Part shown: piece after piece, positions 18,220 through 27,569 of the stretch
Layout of the letters: every line of letters begins with the position of its first letter
How positions within the stretch are numbered: position 1 is the first letter of the stretch
Source of the DNA: Crocosphaera sp.
GTDB taxonomy: Bacteria; Cyanobacteriota; Cyanobacteriia; Cyanobacteriales; Microcystaceae
Assembly: GCA_030065205.1 (NCBI GenBank)
Contig: JASJDN010000008.1
Location: 1-64,000 of the forward strand
Direction of reading: 5' to 3'
DNA length: 64,000 bases
Notes under the pieces: model-generated
Told to the model about the DNA's origin: nothing
Seen by the model: the letters and a program-made list of their open reading frames with translations, nothing else
Database searches by the model: none
Translations under genes and position numbers: made by a program

Positions 18220-18324
18220 ACCTATTCATTGGAAGTTCCAGGGTTAGAATTAGCGACCGGCGTACCGATTATTTACGATTTTGATAAAAAGGGTAACGTA
18301 CTAGAAAAAACAATATTAAACTAA
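18220..18324 (+). pseudogene. C-terminal remnant of phosphoglycerate mutase (GpmA-like)
   Basis: Directly after the pyk stop and in the same frame, 34 codons read up to a TAA at 18322-18324. From 18226 the translation contains SLEVPGLELATGVPIIYDF followed by DKKGNVLEKTILN. This matches the conserved tail of 2,3-bisphosphoglycerate-dependent phosphoglycerate mutases (LEIPTGVPLVYE...). There is no start codon or upstream part, so it cannot make an enzyme. It is best explained as what remains of a gpm copy after deletion or recombination. Family assignment rests on the tail only. Confidence 0.7.
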
Positions 18325-18353
18325 AAAAAACTGGATCTTTTTAAAACCCAGTT
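18325..18353 (-). terminator. Intrinsic terminator of the hli gene
   Basis: Read on the minus strand, AACTGG (from 18353) pairs with CCAGTT (to 18329) and is followed by a run of T. It lies 37 nt after the hli stop codon. Confidence 0.7.
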
Positions 18354-18390
18354 ACAGCAATGAGATTGACAAAGCTTGGGACTATTCTGC

Positions 18391-18543
18391 TTAGAGTAGT
18401 CCCCAAAAGTGTAAGACCCCTTGGCCGGTGACTAATTCCACGATTAAAGCTGAGACAAAGCCAATCATTGCTAGACGACCATTCCAGTTTTCGGCATAGC
18501 CGGTAAAGCCAAATTTTCCTTCGTTTTGGTTATTGCTTTTCAT
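18391..18543 (-). CDS. hli: High-light-inducible protein (Hli/Scp)
   Basis: A 50-residue one-helix member of the LHC superfamily. The translation reads [18 protein letters not shown] and then a hydrophobic helix ending in [21 protein letters not shown] is the chlorophyll-binding signature of Hlips, with its Glu and Asn/Arg ligands. These small thylakoid proteins bind chlorophyll and carotenoid, associate with photosystem II assembly complexes and CP47, and are induced by high light and other stresses. It has its own terminator and a 227-nt upstream gap for a promoter. Which Hli type it is cannot be decided from this alone. Confidence 0.93.
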   Translation of the reverse strand: MKSNNQNEGKFGFTGYAENWNGRLAMIGFVSALIVELVTGQGVLHFWGLL

Positions 18544-18684
18544 GGGGTATAGCAGAAGATAGAGGTTTCTGTAAAGTATTGTAAATAAATATTAACAATT
18601 TAGCAACGTTTAGGGAAAGTTAAGAGTGGTTAGGTTAAAAATGCGGAGTTCATGATGTTATCGTTCGCTGGGTCATCAACTTAT

Positions 18685-18711
18685 ACACGAAAGCTAACAC
18701 GAAAGCTAACA
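18685..18711. repeat. 12-bp tandem repeat upstream of a small gene
   Basis: ACACGAAAGCTA occurs twice head to tail (18685-18696 and 18697-18708), with the start of a third copy. It lies 60 nt before the small gene at 18771, in the divergent gap shared with hli. It could be a regulator site or a simple slippage duplication. Confidence 0.6.
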
Positions 18712-18770
18712 TCGACCCTTTACACTTATACTCAAGAACCATTGTTAATAAATTTTAAGAGGAGAGAACG

Positions 18771-18935
18771 ATGACTGGTGAGCAACTTCAACAATCTTAT
18801 CAACAACAACTGGTTAAAGCTGGTGTATCCCAACAAAAAGCTGAACAAGCAGCTAAAACATTAAGTGTTCAAGAACTGCAAATCATTGGCGAGATTTGGC
18901 AAGACTGGGGTAAGGTCGTTGGTCGTATGAATTAA
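18771..18935 (+). CDS. Small conserved-looking protein of 54 residues
   Basis: An ATG is preceded by AAGAGGAGAGAA, a strong ribosome site, and the frame runs 54 codons to TAA. The product is Gln- and Ala-rich and predicted helical (MTGEQLQQSYQQQLVKAG, then SQQKAEQAAKTLSVQELQ) and ends IIGEIWQDWGKVVGRMN. It has no signal or membrane helix. I do not know its family. The good ribosome site, amino-acid composition and position between two functional genes argue that it is real. It might respond to the same light or stress cues as the divergent hli gene, but that is only inference. Confidence 0.65.
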   Translation: MTGEQLQQSYQQQLVKAGVSQQKAEQAAKTLSVQELQIIGEIWQDWGKVVGRMN

Positions 18936-19038
18936 AATTGAACTGTTTTTCGGAAACACATCCGTCACGGTGGGGACTCCTACAACTGTCATTCAACGAT
19001 AAAATCAAAACAGCCCACAACAACATCAATCAAGTGAT

Positions 19039-20301
19039 ATGACAATCCCTCCTGAGTCTTCTTCTGTGTCATCCTCAGAAGCTAACGGCAAAGAAGAGAT
19101 TAACTCCTCACCCTCCTTAAATTCTGCTACCAATAGTCCTTTATCTTCTACTAATTTGGTGTCTCCTCAAGAGTCACCTAAACCTTTATACCTTCAAGAA
19201 GTTAAATCTTCTAATCCTTGGTTACTCTTAACCACCATCAGCGTGATGGGAATCGGTTTAATCCTTCATTTACCTTGGGTGGGATTAACCAGTGCTATCA
19301 TCGCTCTGATTTTATCCTTGAGAGTCATCTTTCCCTCTGTTCAAGATTGGTTTCTGAGATACCTCACCCCCGAGGAGAGAGAAACCCTTATCGGATTTAC
19401 CGTTTTTGCCCTCTCCTTAGGAGGGATTTTTTACTATTTAGGCATTTATCAAGCCATTGGTAATTGGCTCAATCAGTTCAAGTACGATGAGTTTGGCTCA
19501 TGGGCCGAATGGGTTGGGGCCCTAGGACAAATTATGATCGCTATGTTAGCTGTGTATGTGGCCTGGGCCCAGTACGTCATCTCCAAAGACCTAACCCTTC
19601 AACAAAACCGTATTACCCAACAGCAAACCATTGACACCTATTTTCAAGGCATTTCCGATTTAGTCTTAGACGGAGAAGGAATGTTAGAAGACTGGCCCCA
19701 AGAACGGTCTATCGCCGAAGGACGAACTGCAGCTATTCTCAGCAGTGTTGATGGGATAGGAAAAGCCAAAATTTTGCGTTTTCTCTCTCAATCACGACTC
19801 TTAACCCCCTTAATGCGCGATAGTCGTCTGGGAAGACCGATGTTAGACGGATTTGGCGGTTATGCCGAAGACCGCGCTTATGGGGTACGGGTGATTAATT
19901 TAGGGGTGATGTTAGCCGGAGCTAATTTATCCCATCAAGATTTACGCTGGACCGATTTAAGTGAAGCCAACATGGTCCGCGCTAACTTAAGTGGCTGTGA
20001 TCTCGTTAAAGCTAACTTATCTCGTACCGTCCTTTACGATGCTAATCTCAAAGGGGCCGACCTCAAAAGCACTCGTTTATTCTACGGTGCAATCGAAACC
20101 GCCAGTCCTCGCTCTAGAAATCATCCTCCTGATTATCTAACCGGTGCCTATACAGGAGTGGTTATTGAAAATTGCAACTTGGCAGAGCTAAAACATTTGA
20201 CCCCAGAGCAACATTACTATTTATGTGCCTGGAGTGGAGACAAAAGTCGTCAGACTATTCCAGGGGGGTGTCAAGGCATTCCGAATAAGTTGAACCGATA
20301 A
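19039..20301 (+). CDS. Membrane protein with pentapeptide repeats
   Basis: The 420-residue product begins with a Ser/Pro-rich tail. Membrane helices follow at about 58-95, 112-135 and 155-180, then a helical region to about 285. Pentapeptide repeats lie at about 290-350 (AGANLSHQDLRWTDLSEANM, RANLSGCDLVKANLS, ANLKGADLKSTRL). These A(N/D)LXX repeats form a right-handed quadrilateral helix used for protein contacts. Such membrane-anchored pentapeptide proteins are common in cyanobacteria and mostly uncharacterised. It has no close operon partner. Confidence 0.85.
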   Translation: MTIPPESSSVSSSEANGKEEINSSPSLNSATNSPLSSTNLVSPQESPKPLYLQEVKSSNPWLLLTTISVMGIGLILHLPWVGLTSAIIALILSLRVIFPSVQDWFLRYLTPEERETLIGFTVFALSLGGIFYYLGIYQAIGNWLNQFKYDEFGSWAEWVGALGQIMIAMLAVYVAWAQYVISKDLTLQQNRITQQQTIDTYFQGISDLVLDGEGMLEDWPQERSIAEGRTAAILSSVDGIGKAKILRFLSQSRLLTPLMRDSRLGRPMLDGFGGYAEDRAYGVRVINLGVMLAGANLSHQDLRWTDLSEANMVRANLSGCDLVKANLSRTVLYDANLKGADLKSTRLFYGAIETASPRSRNHPPDYLTGAYTGVVIENCNLAELKHLTPEQHYYLCAWSGDKSRQTIPGGCQGIPNKLNR

Positions 20302-20368
20302 GTCTAGTGCTTTGGGGAAACTTAAGATAAATTAATAAACTATAGGTTTTTATAGGGAGTATCTGGTT

Positions 20369-20740
20369 GTGAGCTTTCAAGAGTTTTGTTTATTGTTGGT
20401 TTCTGTCCTCACCAGTGCTATGGGGCAATTGTTTCTCAAAATGGGAGCCACTAAATTAGGAAAAGTTGATGCGAGTAATGCCCTCAGTCATATTCTCAAT
20501 ATTATTTTAACCCCAGAACTGATCCTCGGACTGTCCTGTTATGGGTTAGGAGCGATCGCTTATATCCTTCTCTTAACCCGTGTCAGTCTCAGTGTAGCAG
20601 GACCTTCGGCCTCCATTATTTACGTCTTCTCTGTCCTCATTGGTTATTTTATCTTCAAAGAAACCATTCCTGTTCATCGGGCTTTTGGCCTAGGATTTAT
20701 TGTCTGTGGCGTTTTGTTAGTGGTCTGGAAAGGGAATTAA
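20369..20740 (+). CDS. Small EamA/SMR-like transporter subunit
   Basis: The 123-residue protein has four predicted membrane helices, the size of small multidrug-resistance (EmrE-like) or half-EamA transporters. The start is GTG at 20369. AMGQLFLKMGA in helix 1 and the closing VFSVLIGYFIFKET and GLGFIVCGVLLVVWKGN segments are typical. Such proteins act as dimers. The substrate could be a lipid-linked sugar or a cation and cannot be assigned. A GCGATCGC palindrome lies inside the gene. tRNA-Arg follows 72 nt downstream. Confidence 0.8.
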   Translation: MSFQEFCLLLVSVLTSAMGQLFLKMGATKLGKVDASNALSHILNIILTPELILGLSCYGLGAIAYILLLTRVSLSVAGPSASIIYVFSVLIGYFIFKETIPVHRAFGLGFIVCGVLLVVWKGN

Positions 20741-20812
20741 ACTTATTTTTGAGATCAGGGTTGCTAAATGTTGAGAAGGTGTGCTACGATAGTTAATCGT
20801 TGAGAAAAACAA

Positions 20813-20886
20813 GGGCTTGTAGCTTAGTGGATTAGAGCGTGTGGCTACGGACCACAAGGTCGGGGGTTCGAGTCCCTCCAAGCCCG
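20813..20886 (+). tRNA. tRNA-Arg (anticodon ACG)
   Basis: This 74-nt cloverleaf has a GGGCTTG acceptor arm pairing with CAAGCCC and a G discriminator. The D arm is AGCTTAGTGGATTAGAGC, the anticodon stem TGTGG/CCACA encloses loop CTACGGA (anticodon ACG), and the T arm is GGGGGTTCGAGTCCCTC. The 3' CCA is not encoded. The A34 would be edited to inosine to read CGN codons. Confidence 0.97.
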
Positions 20887-20901
20887 TAACTATTGAAAAA
20901 T

Positions 20902-21297
20902 ATGAGTAATTCCCAGGTTATTCGTACAGATAATGCTCCTTCTCCTGTCGGTCCCTATAATCAGGCGATCGCAGCACAAGGAAAGTTGTTATTTTTAGCA
21001 GGACAAATTCCCTTAGATCCCAAAACAGGGGAACTGGTTGGGGAAGACGATATTAGTCAACAAACCCAACAAGTGATGAGAAACATTGAGGCTATTTTAG
21101 AAGCAGCCGGAGCAAGTTGGCAAAATGTTGTTAAAACCACAGTATTTTTGACTAACCTAGGCAATTTCGCCCCCATGAATCAAGTATATGCTCAATACTT
21201 TCATGAAGAAACAGCACCGGCCCGCGCTTGTGTAGAAGTCTCCCGTCTCCCTAAAGATGTCTTAGTGGAGATTGAATGTATTGCCGTTATTCCTTAA
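20902..21297 (+). CDS. ridA: RidA-family reactive intermediate deaminase
   Basis: A 131-residue YjgF/RidA protein. Hallmarks are [12 protein letters not shown] near the start, [18 protein letters not shown], the KTTVFLTNL strand, and the C-terminal [20 protein letters not shown], where the Arg and Glu bind the imine/enamine substrate. It speeds deamination of 2-aminoacrylate and related imines made by PLP enzymes such as threonine dehydratase. An upstream TTG at 20893 is in frame, but the ATG at 20902 gives the normal N-terminus. Its last 4 nt overlap the convergent small gene. Confidence 0.95.
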   Translation: MSNSQVIRTDNAPSPVGPYNQAIAAQGKLLFLAGQIPLDPKTGELVGEDDISQQTQQVMRNIEAILEAAGASWQNVVKTTVFLTNLGNFAPMNQVYAQYFHEETAPARACVEVSRLPKDVLVEIECIAVIP

Positions 21298-21470
21298 ATT
21301 AAATCAAATTGATGGCAAATTACCCCACAAACTGCTGCAAAAACCGTAATGCCTAAGGCAAGAAGCGGATTTTGTCCTTGACCAACCGCAAAAGAGGTGA
21401 CAATACCAGCCCCTAAACCGGCTGTTAACGCAGCACTGACGAAATCTTTATCTGTATTTTTTTTATACAT
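21294..21470 (-). CDS. Small membrane protein of 58 residues
   Basis: From ATG 21470 this reads [20 protein letters not shown], then [20 protein letters not shown] and [18 protein letters not shown]. It has two hydrophobic, Gly/Ala-rich helices separated by a short GQGQNP turn. Its family is unknown to me. The stop codon overlaps the convergent ridA stop by 4 nt. The frame also opens seven codons earlier, but those residues add nothing recognisable. Similar short two-helix proteins are frequent in cyanobacterial genomes. Confidence 0.6.
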   Translation of the reverse strand: MYKKNTDKDFVSAALTAGLGAGIVTSFAVGQGQNPLLALGITVFAAVCGVICHQFDLI

Positions 21471-21660
21471 AAAGGTTGCTTGATAACACAAGACAGAATT
21501 TTGACGTTGCTCAAACGTAACATCCTCTGGGAATCAAATGTCAGGAAATGTCTGAAATTGCAATCAACCTTTAGATTTAGCCATATTTCTTAACAATAGC
21601 CAAGGGTCACCAGATAAAGATACATTATTAAAGCAACGCTTATAAACTGTTACGGAAAAT

Positions 21661-21978
21661 ATGTCCAATACCTATACTGTTGAAATTCATCACCAAGGAA
21701 CAACCCAAACCATCGAAGTTCCCGAAGATAAAACGGTGTTAGCTGCAGCCAAAGAAGCAGGTCTTGAGTTACCCTTATCCTGTGAAGCGGGAGTCTGTAC
21801 AACTTGTGCAGGAAAACTGTTAGAAGGAGAAGTCGAACAAAGTGACGGTATGGGTTTAGGCCCTGAGTTACAAGCAGAAGGTTATGCTTTATTATGTGTG
21901 TCTTATCCTCGTTCTAATCTGAAAGTTGAAACCGAAAAAGAAGAAGAGGTTTACAGTCGACAGTTTCCACAACCATAA
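21661..21978 (+). CDS. petF: Plant-type [2Fe-2S] ferredoxin
   Basis: The 105-residue ferredoxin has cluster ligands C41, C46 and C49 (CEAGVCTTC) and C79 (LLCVSYPRS), the classical C-x4-C-x2-C...C arrangement. It carries electrons from photosystem I or FNR-like donors to reductases. The sequence differs from the dominant PetF1 type at several sites, for example DGMGLGPELQAEGY between the third and fourth ligands, so it may be a minor isoform. The gene is followed by a strong terminator and appears monocistronic. Confidence 0.93.
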   Translation: MSNTYTVEIHHQGTTQTIEVPEDKTVLAAAKEAGLELPLSCEAGVCTTCAGKLLEGEVEQSDGMGLGPELQAEGYALLCVSYPRSNLKVETEKEEEVYSRQFPQP

Positions 21979-21999
21979 CCAATTCTTATCTTAATTTAT

Positions 22000-22030
22000 A
22001 GGGGTTTAATCTGATTAAGCCCCTTATTTT
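22000..22030. terminator. Terminator between ferredoxin and the NACHT gene
   Basis: AGGGGTTTAATC (22000-22011) pairs with GATTAAGCCCCT (22013-22024) with one T-G wobble, followed by TATTTTTAG. It serves the ferredoxin transcript and may also stop the convergent NACHT transcript. Confidence 0.85.
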
Positions 22031-22034
22031 TAGT

Positions 22035-24323
22035 TTAAATTGATAATAAAGTAGATTCTATTTCTTGTTTTACCTTAGCACTAATATGGCCGTCTCCTTG
22101 CAAACATTGAACCAAGAAAACATTACCATTATAGAAACGAGTCCATAGCTCTTTTTCTTGTTCGTTTAATTGCCAATCATAGCAAATATTACGGTGATTG
22201 ATTAATAAAGTGCGAAAGTTATCTACCCATGCTTGACCTTGGGTTTTCCACCAATTAAGAAGAGTGTCTTTTTCTTGTTCAAGGTCAGGAAGTTGTTGTT
22301 TCAGCTTTTTAAAATTCTCTAAAAAATCACCATCTAATTTAAACTTTTCTTCAATTTCTAAGCTAAGACATAAACTTAAAAAATGTTTTATATTAGGATT
22401 TTTAACTAAAAGTAAACTATCCATAAAACATCTGACCAAACTAGAATCAAGTTGAATATCTTTGCTTAATTGAGTTTGATAAGCAAAGTGAGAATCTAAG
22501 GATAAAGCTAAATTAAAATCTCGATGATTAAATAAGGTAAAATAGAAAGCTTTGACTGCCGATTTTTTTTCAGATAAATTCAAGGATTCTACTTTCTTAT
22601 CGATAGATTGTAAGCATTTTTTTAATTTACTATTTTCTTCAGTTAAATGCTTTAGATAATCTTTGATTTTTAGCACAAAGATATCAGCTTTTGGTAACAT
22701 ATCAACAGTTAACAAAATGATTTCTCTCCAACTTTCATCCGCTATTTTTTGCGCTAAATCTGTTAACCTCTTATCTAAATTGTTTCTATCACTGGCTATA
22801 ATATAACGAGCCGTAAAATACTCTTGAAAAGTAAGATGAGAAAAAGAATAAATATCTTTAGCTCTTTCCACCAAAACGCCATGCTGTATTTCAATAGACT
22901 TTAAAACTGCTTCACTGGTTAACCACAAAGATTCCATATCTTCTTTAAAATTACAATGATGGCATAAGTAATCTTCAATAATTTCTTGAATTTCACGACC
23001 TTCAAAAAAATAATGCCCTTCAGAAAAAGTGACCGCAGCAATTTTAGACAATAGTTTTCGTTTATCTAGTAAAGGTAAATCGTGGTAAAAATCATCTCTT
23101 TCAATTCCCCGACAGCGATCCCAGCGTTGTAATAAAATATCTAACCCTGCTTCGTATAATTTAGCTCGTTGACGAGGAAATCTAGCTCGCTCTTTAAATA
23201 CAGAACACAAAAGATTGAGTAAAATTGGGGTAACGGCTAATTCTCGAATTGCCTCATTTTCAGGACTATTTAATTCTTCTAAAAATTGCTCTGCTTTTCT
23301 CTTGCCTTCTGTTTTATTTTTGCTAGTTACTACAAACCATTTTTGGACAAAATCTTGAATTCTATTATGTTCAAAATCTGCCATTTCGACGTAAGTAAAA
23401 CCTCGAAAATGAAACTGTTGTGCCGAATTTCTAGAGGTAATAATCAAGGAGTTTTTATAGAAAGTTTGAGAAAAAACTTGAATATTTTTACACAATATTT
23501 CCCTATGTTGTTGAGGTACCTCATCCAACCCATCTAATAATAAAAGAAATTTTCCTGCTTCTAATAAAATTTGGCTTTGTTGATGAGATAATCCGCAATT
23601 TTTACCATAATCAAGTAAATAGCTTTGTAAATCAATAACTTCCTCATCCCCTTGCTCCCATTCAGTTCTTAATTGTATAAAACAGGGAATTAAATCTTGT
23701 CGATACTTTCTTTGACTGCATTGCAGAGCAAGATATTGCAAAAAAGTCGTTTTTCCTGCTCCTGGTTTTCCTAAAATGACCAATTTATCTTGTTTAGTGA
23801 CTAATTCTAAATCGAAGACAGTGTTAGAATGGGGGGCAGAAAGACGAAGTCCGTCAGCCTTAGCCAAAGAACGTTCGAGATCAGACACTTCTAACCAACG
23901 TTGATAGCTAGGTTCGAGGTAAAAGCTTGTCTGAGTGTAAATTTTCTCTAGAGGAGGTTGAGTTAATTCAAAAGAAGATTGCAGTTGGTTACATTGAGTG
24001 GTCATAGTCTCTTTGACTTGAGAACGCATCACCGAAACTAATTCTGATACATCTAAACTTTGGGGGGTTCCCTTAGCAGTCACTGCCGAGACAGGCTTAT
24101 TCGGAAGATCAGCAATGGTTTCCCAGTCTAAATTGAGTTTAAAACAAAGTTCCTTAAAAATCTGGCGAGAAACAGGACGACCGGATAAAAACTTCCAAAT
24201 ACTTTGGCGACTGGATAAACCTACCTCTCCTGCTAGATATTCTTGAGTCCAACCTTTAGACGCTAAGACTTTTTTCGCCGCCTCTATCCCTTCTGAAGTA
24301 GCCGATAATGATCGATGGCTCAT
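22035..24323 (-). CDS. NACHT-domain STAND NTPase with N-terminal HTH
   Basis: A 762-residue protein. Residues 1-75 form a helix-turn-helix-like domain (GWTQEYLAGEVGLSSRQSIW). The NACHT NTPase has Walker A at 185-193 (GKPGAGKTT), Walker B around 259-270 (FLLLLDGLDEVP) and a sensor arginine in LIITSRNSAQQF. The C-terminal 250 residues are helical and end with a Trp-rich region (WKTQGQAWVDNF, NICYDWQLNEQEKELW). Bacterial NACHT proteins of this type include anti-phage bNACHT/Avs-like sensors, but no nuclease or protease effector is fused here, so defence is only a possibility. It is monocistronic, with a 503-nt upstream gap shared with the kinase gene. Confidence 0.87.
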   Translation of the reverse strand: MSHRSLSATSEGIEAAKKVLASKGWTQEYLAGEVGLSSRQSIWKFLSGRPVSRQIFKELCFKLNLDWETIADLPNKPVSAVTAKGTPQSLDVSELVSVMRSQVKETMTTQCNQLQSSFELTQPPLEKIYTQTSFYLEPSYQRWLEVSDLERSLAKADGLRLSAPHSNTVFDLELVTKQDKLVILGKPGAGKTTFLQYLALQCSQRKYRQDLIPCFIQLRTEWEQGDEEVIDLQSYLLDYGKNCGLSHQQSQILLEAGKFLLLLDGLDEVPQQHREILCKNIQVFSQTFYKNSLIITSRNSAQQFHFRGFTYVEMADFEHNRIQDFVQKWFVVTSKNKTEGKRKAEQFLEELNSPENEAIRELAVTPILLNLLCSVFKERARFPRQRAKLYEAGLDILLQRWDRCRGIERDDFYHDLPLLDKRKLLSKIAAVTFSEGHYFFEGREIQEIIEDYLCHHCNFKEDMESLWLTSEAVLKSIEIQHGVLVERAKDIYSFSHLTFQEYFTARYIIASDRNNLDKRLTDLAQKIADESWREIILLTVDMLPKADIFVLKIKDYLKHLTEENSKLKKCLQSIDKKVESLNLSEKKSAVKAFYFTLFNHRDFNLALSLDSHFAYQTQLSKDIQLDSSLVRCFMDSLLLVKNPNIKHFLSLCLSLEIEEKFKLDGDFLENFKKLKQQLPDLEQEKDTLLNWWKTQGQAWVDNFRTLLINHRNICYDWQLNEQEKELWTRFYNGNVFLVQCLQGDGHISAKVKQEIESTLLSI

Positions 24324-24826
24324 GCTAATGGTTGAAAAAGTAACAATAATAGGGTAAAACTATCATAAATGCCAGAAAAAAATTAATTTAAGTTTTTTTA
24401 TCCTGTTTATAGATAGCTGTTTTGTATTGTACCTAATCAAAACCACCGAGTCAGTGATTACTATCACCATAGATGAATGATTATAACAGCAGGAGCGCAG
24501 AGACTAAAAACATAGCACTTTTGTCTGAGATCACAGATGCTAGAAGAAAGTTTTAGTGATTGATTTAACTTAAGTTTGGGAGAAAAACAGATAACGTAAC
24601 TTATGATTCGAGGCCACTGAACCTTAATTGGTTGTTATTAGATTCTTATTGTATATTAAGTATTGTGAAGTTGAAGGGAACGAACTCTGATAAAATTAAC
24701 AAAATATAAATTTTTATGACACACCCTTGACTATCTACCCACAAAAGCACCTTATTTTTAATATTGTCTTTCTAACAACCAAAATCCTATAGAACCCGAT
24801 GATTGATATCCATATTGATTAAGTTT
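24324..24826. other. Divergent intergenic region between NACHT and kinase genes
   Basis: About 500 nt that must hold the two divergent promoters. It is AT-rich, with no open frame longer than about 15 codons that has a ribosome site. I see no tRNA-like fold, tandem repeat or clear regulator palindrome. Confidence 0.5.
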
Positions 24827-27547
24827 ATGAATTTGAGCAACCTCACACCTAATAAAATCACCCTTAGATATTTAGGATTGACCAGTCTTGGTTTACTCTT
24901 AGCTCAGTTATTATTTGGAGTAATTCAGATTCGTTGGCGGTATTATCAACGCGTAGAAAATTTAACAACGAGAATAGAAGATTTAAGCAAAGAAATCCGC
25001 GTTATTTCCCAAGATTCTAACCTGACACTAGACGATGGGACTCTAGAACGACTGATGAGAGATTCCAGTGTTAACAAAGATTTGCTGTACAGTGTCATTA
25101 TCAACGAAGAGGGAGTGCCGGTCAGTAGCTTTTTTAATCAAGAAAATTCTAGCATTGCCATCACCCTTTCTCAATTCAAACAAGGCAAAATAGAATCACA
25201 ACTAGAAAAACTGGTAGAACAGCCCCAAATTAGACAAATACGGCAACCGATTATTACTGCTGGACAATCGTTAGGAGAAGTTCGTATTGCTTATACGCTA
25301 CAACCAACCCAAGAAAGTAATCTTAAATCAGCCAGCAAAATTTTAATCGCTTCCTTCATGGTCAGTGGCGTTTTAATCGTGATCATGTTCGTCATGTTTA
25401 GACGGGAAGTGCAACTCCCCTTAGGACAATTAGTCAAGAAAACCCAATCCTTACTACCAGAAGAAAAACGCCCTAACTTAAAACAATGGGATGAACTCTA
25501 TCAATTACAGATATTGATTACCACCCTAGGTCAGTATTTTCAAGACCTTCAAGATTTACAAAAAGAAATGGCTCAACAAAAAGCCTCAGAAAAAGCCCTT
25601 GAAGAACTTAATCTGGCAAAAAGTGAATTTTTATCGATGATTGGTCACGAAATACGTACTCCCTTAAATGCAGTGCTAGGAATGACTGACTTACTGGTAG
25701 ATACAGAATTGAACGAGCAACAACGGGAATTTGTAAGTATTATCGGCAATAGTGGAGAAAATCTGTTGACCATGATCAACAATATTCTCGACTTTTCCAA
25801 AATTGAAGCCAAAAAATTAGAGTTAGAAGAAGCACCCTTTGAACTCGGTCCGTGTATCGAAGACGTATTACGTTTATTTATTTCTGAAGCTTCCACCAAG
25901 AATCTAGAATTAGCTTATTTAATTGAATCCAATACCCCTCGGGCTATTGTTGGAGATAGTACCCGATTAAAACAAATTCTCGCTAATTTAATTGGTAACG
26001 CTGTTAAATTTACCGATCAAGGGGAAGTGGTGATTTATGTCAATGCCACACCCCTCGATTGTAACGAAGTAGAGGAAGAAACCCTTAATTATGAACTGCG
26101 TTTTGCCGTCAAAGATACAGGAATTGGCATTCCCTCAGACCGTTGTCATCGACTGTTTCAACCCTTTAGTCAAGTAGACGCTTCGACCACTCGACAATAT
26201 GGAGGAACTGGATTAGGATTAGCCATCAGTAAACGATTAAGCGAACTGATGGGGGGAACCATGTGGGTTCATAGTATAGAAGGGAAAGGTTCCACCTTCA
26301 ACTTTACCCTGCGTACCAAATCATCTCCTAGTTTCTCTCCCGTTACCTCCCAACAAGGGGAAGGGGAGTTAATGAGTAAGCGGGTGTTGATTATTGACGA
26401 TAATCTGACCAATCAAAAGATTTTAATCAATCAATCTCAATCTTGGGGGATGTACACCTGTGCCGTGGATTCTGCCGAAAAAGCCCTAGAATGGTTTCGA
26501 CGGGGGAATACCTGCGAAGTCGCCATCTTGGATATGAATATGCCTGAGATGGACGGTTTAGAGTTAGCCAAAGAAATTCGTAAACTACCTCACTGTGAAA
26601 ATTTGCCCTTAGTAATGCTCAGTTCCATTACCAAGGCAGAAATGGCATCTCAAAGCAGTGAAGGAGAATTTGCGGCAGTATTAATTAAACCAGTGCAACA
26701 GTCCCAACTGTACTATACCCTAATGCAGATTTTTGCAGGCAAACCCATTGTCATCGCCCCACCCAAATTAGATCATCCTCCAAAAGAACCATTGCTAGGA
26801 GAAACTCACCCCTTAAAAATTTTAGTAGCAGAAGATGTAGTGGTGAATCAACAGGTGATTCAATCTTTGTTAGAAAAATTGGGTTATCGGGCAAATATCG
26901 TCAGTGATGGGCAAGAAGTCTTAGCCGCCTTGAAAACCTCCTCCTACGATGTGATTTTAATGGATATCCGCATGCCAGAAATGGATGGGTTGACAGCAAC
27001 TCGTCACATTGGTCAAACCCTCGCCCCTAATCAACGCCCTCGGATTATTGCCATGACCGCAGAATCCATGCCAGGGGATAAGGAGAAATGTTTAGAAGCA
27101 GGCATGGATGACTATATTGCTAAACCCATCCGCATCGAAGAACTTAAACAAGTCTTACGTCTTTGTCAACCGCTCTCAGAGTCTGTCGCTATTGACAGAA
27201 AAATGCTTAACCAATTACGAAACATGGCAGGGGAGCGAACCGATGATATTATTAGAGTGTATCTCGAAGATTCTCTTCTACGTCTCGATGACATGAAAAA
27301 GTCCATTGAGAATAATGAGCCTGATCAACTGCGTCAAGCTGCTCATGCTCTGCGATCCTCGAGTGGGAATCTAGGAGCCACTAACGTCTGGAACTTATGT
27401 GAGGAAATCGAGGCAATTGCCCGTCAAGGAACCATTGAAGGGACAGCCCAAAAAATGTATCGGCTCAGAGTGGAGTATAGTCGCGTCTGCGATGCTCTGC
27501 ACAAAGAACTCGATAGATTCCCACGCATCCCAGGCATCCCAGTATGA
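24827..27547 (+). CDS. Hybrid sensor histidine kinase with two receivers and Hpt
   Basis: From ATG 24827 the product is about 906 residues. Two membrane helices (about 15-35 and 172-192) enclose a periplasmic sensor. A coiled linker, HisKA ([16 protein letters not shown], His about 274) and HATPase with [11 protein letters not shown] follow. Two receiver domains come next ([11 protein letters not shown] and [12 protein letters not shown] carry the phospho-Asp), then a C-terminal Hpt domain ([14 protein letters not shown]). The full phosphorelay is thus on one chain. The frame opens eight codons earlier at TTG 24803, but the ATG precedes the first helix correctly. The response regulator follows 22 nt downstream. 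The signal is unknown. Confidence 0.93.
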   Translation: MNLSNLTPNKITLRYLGLTSLGLLLAQLLFGVIQIRWRYYQRVENLTTRIEDLSKEIRVISQDSNLTLDDGTLERLMRDSSVNKDLLYSVIINEEGVPVSSFFNQENSSIAITLSQFKQGKIESQLEKLVEQPQIRQIRQPIITAGQSLGEVRIAYTLQPTQESNLKSASKILIASFMVSGVLIVIMFVMFRREVQLPLGQLVKKTQSLLPEEKRPNLKQWDELYQLQILITTLGQYFQDLQDLQKEMAQQKASEKALEELNLAKSEFLSMIGHEIRTPLNAVLGMTDLLVDTELNEQQREFVSIIGNSGENLLTMINNILDFSKIEAKKLELEEAPFELGPCIEDVLRLFISEASTKNLELAYLIESNTPRAIVGDSTRLKQILANLIGNAVKFTDQGEVVIYVNATPLDCNEVEEETLNYELRFAVKDTGIGIPSDRCHRLFQPFSQVDASTTRQYGGTGLGLAISKRLSELMGGTMWVHSIEGKGSTFNFTLRTKSSPSFSPVTSQQGEGELMSKRVLIIDDNLTNQKILINQSQSWGMYTCAVDSAEKALEWFRRGNTCEVAILDMNMPEMDGLELAKEIRKLPHCENLPLVMLSSITKAEMASQSSEGEFAAVLIKPVQQSQLYYTLMQIFAGKPIVIAPPKLDHPPKEPLLGETHPLKILVAEDVVVNQQVIQSLLEKLGYRANIVSDGQEVLAALKTSSYDVILMDIRMPEMDGLTATRHIGQTLAPNQRPRIIAMTAESMPGDKEKCLEAGMDDYIAKPIRIEELKQVLRLCQPLSESVAIDRKMLNQLRNMAGERTDDIIRVYLEDSLLRLDDMKKSIENNEPDQLRQAAHALRSSSGNLGATNVWNLCEEIEAIARQGTIEGTAQKMYRLRVEYSRVCDALHKELDRFPRIPGIPV

Positions 27548-27569
27548 GTAAGTTGTTAACCTAACACGA

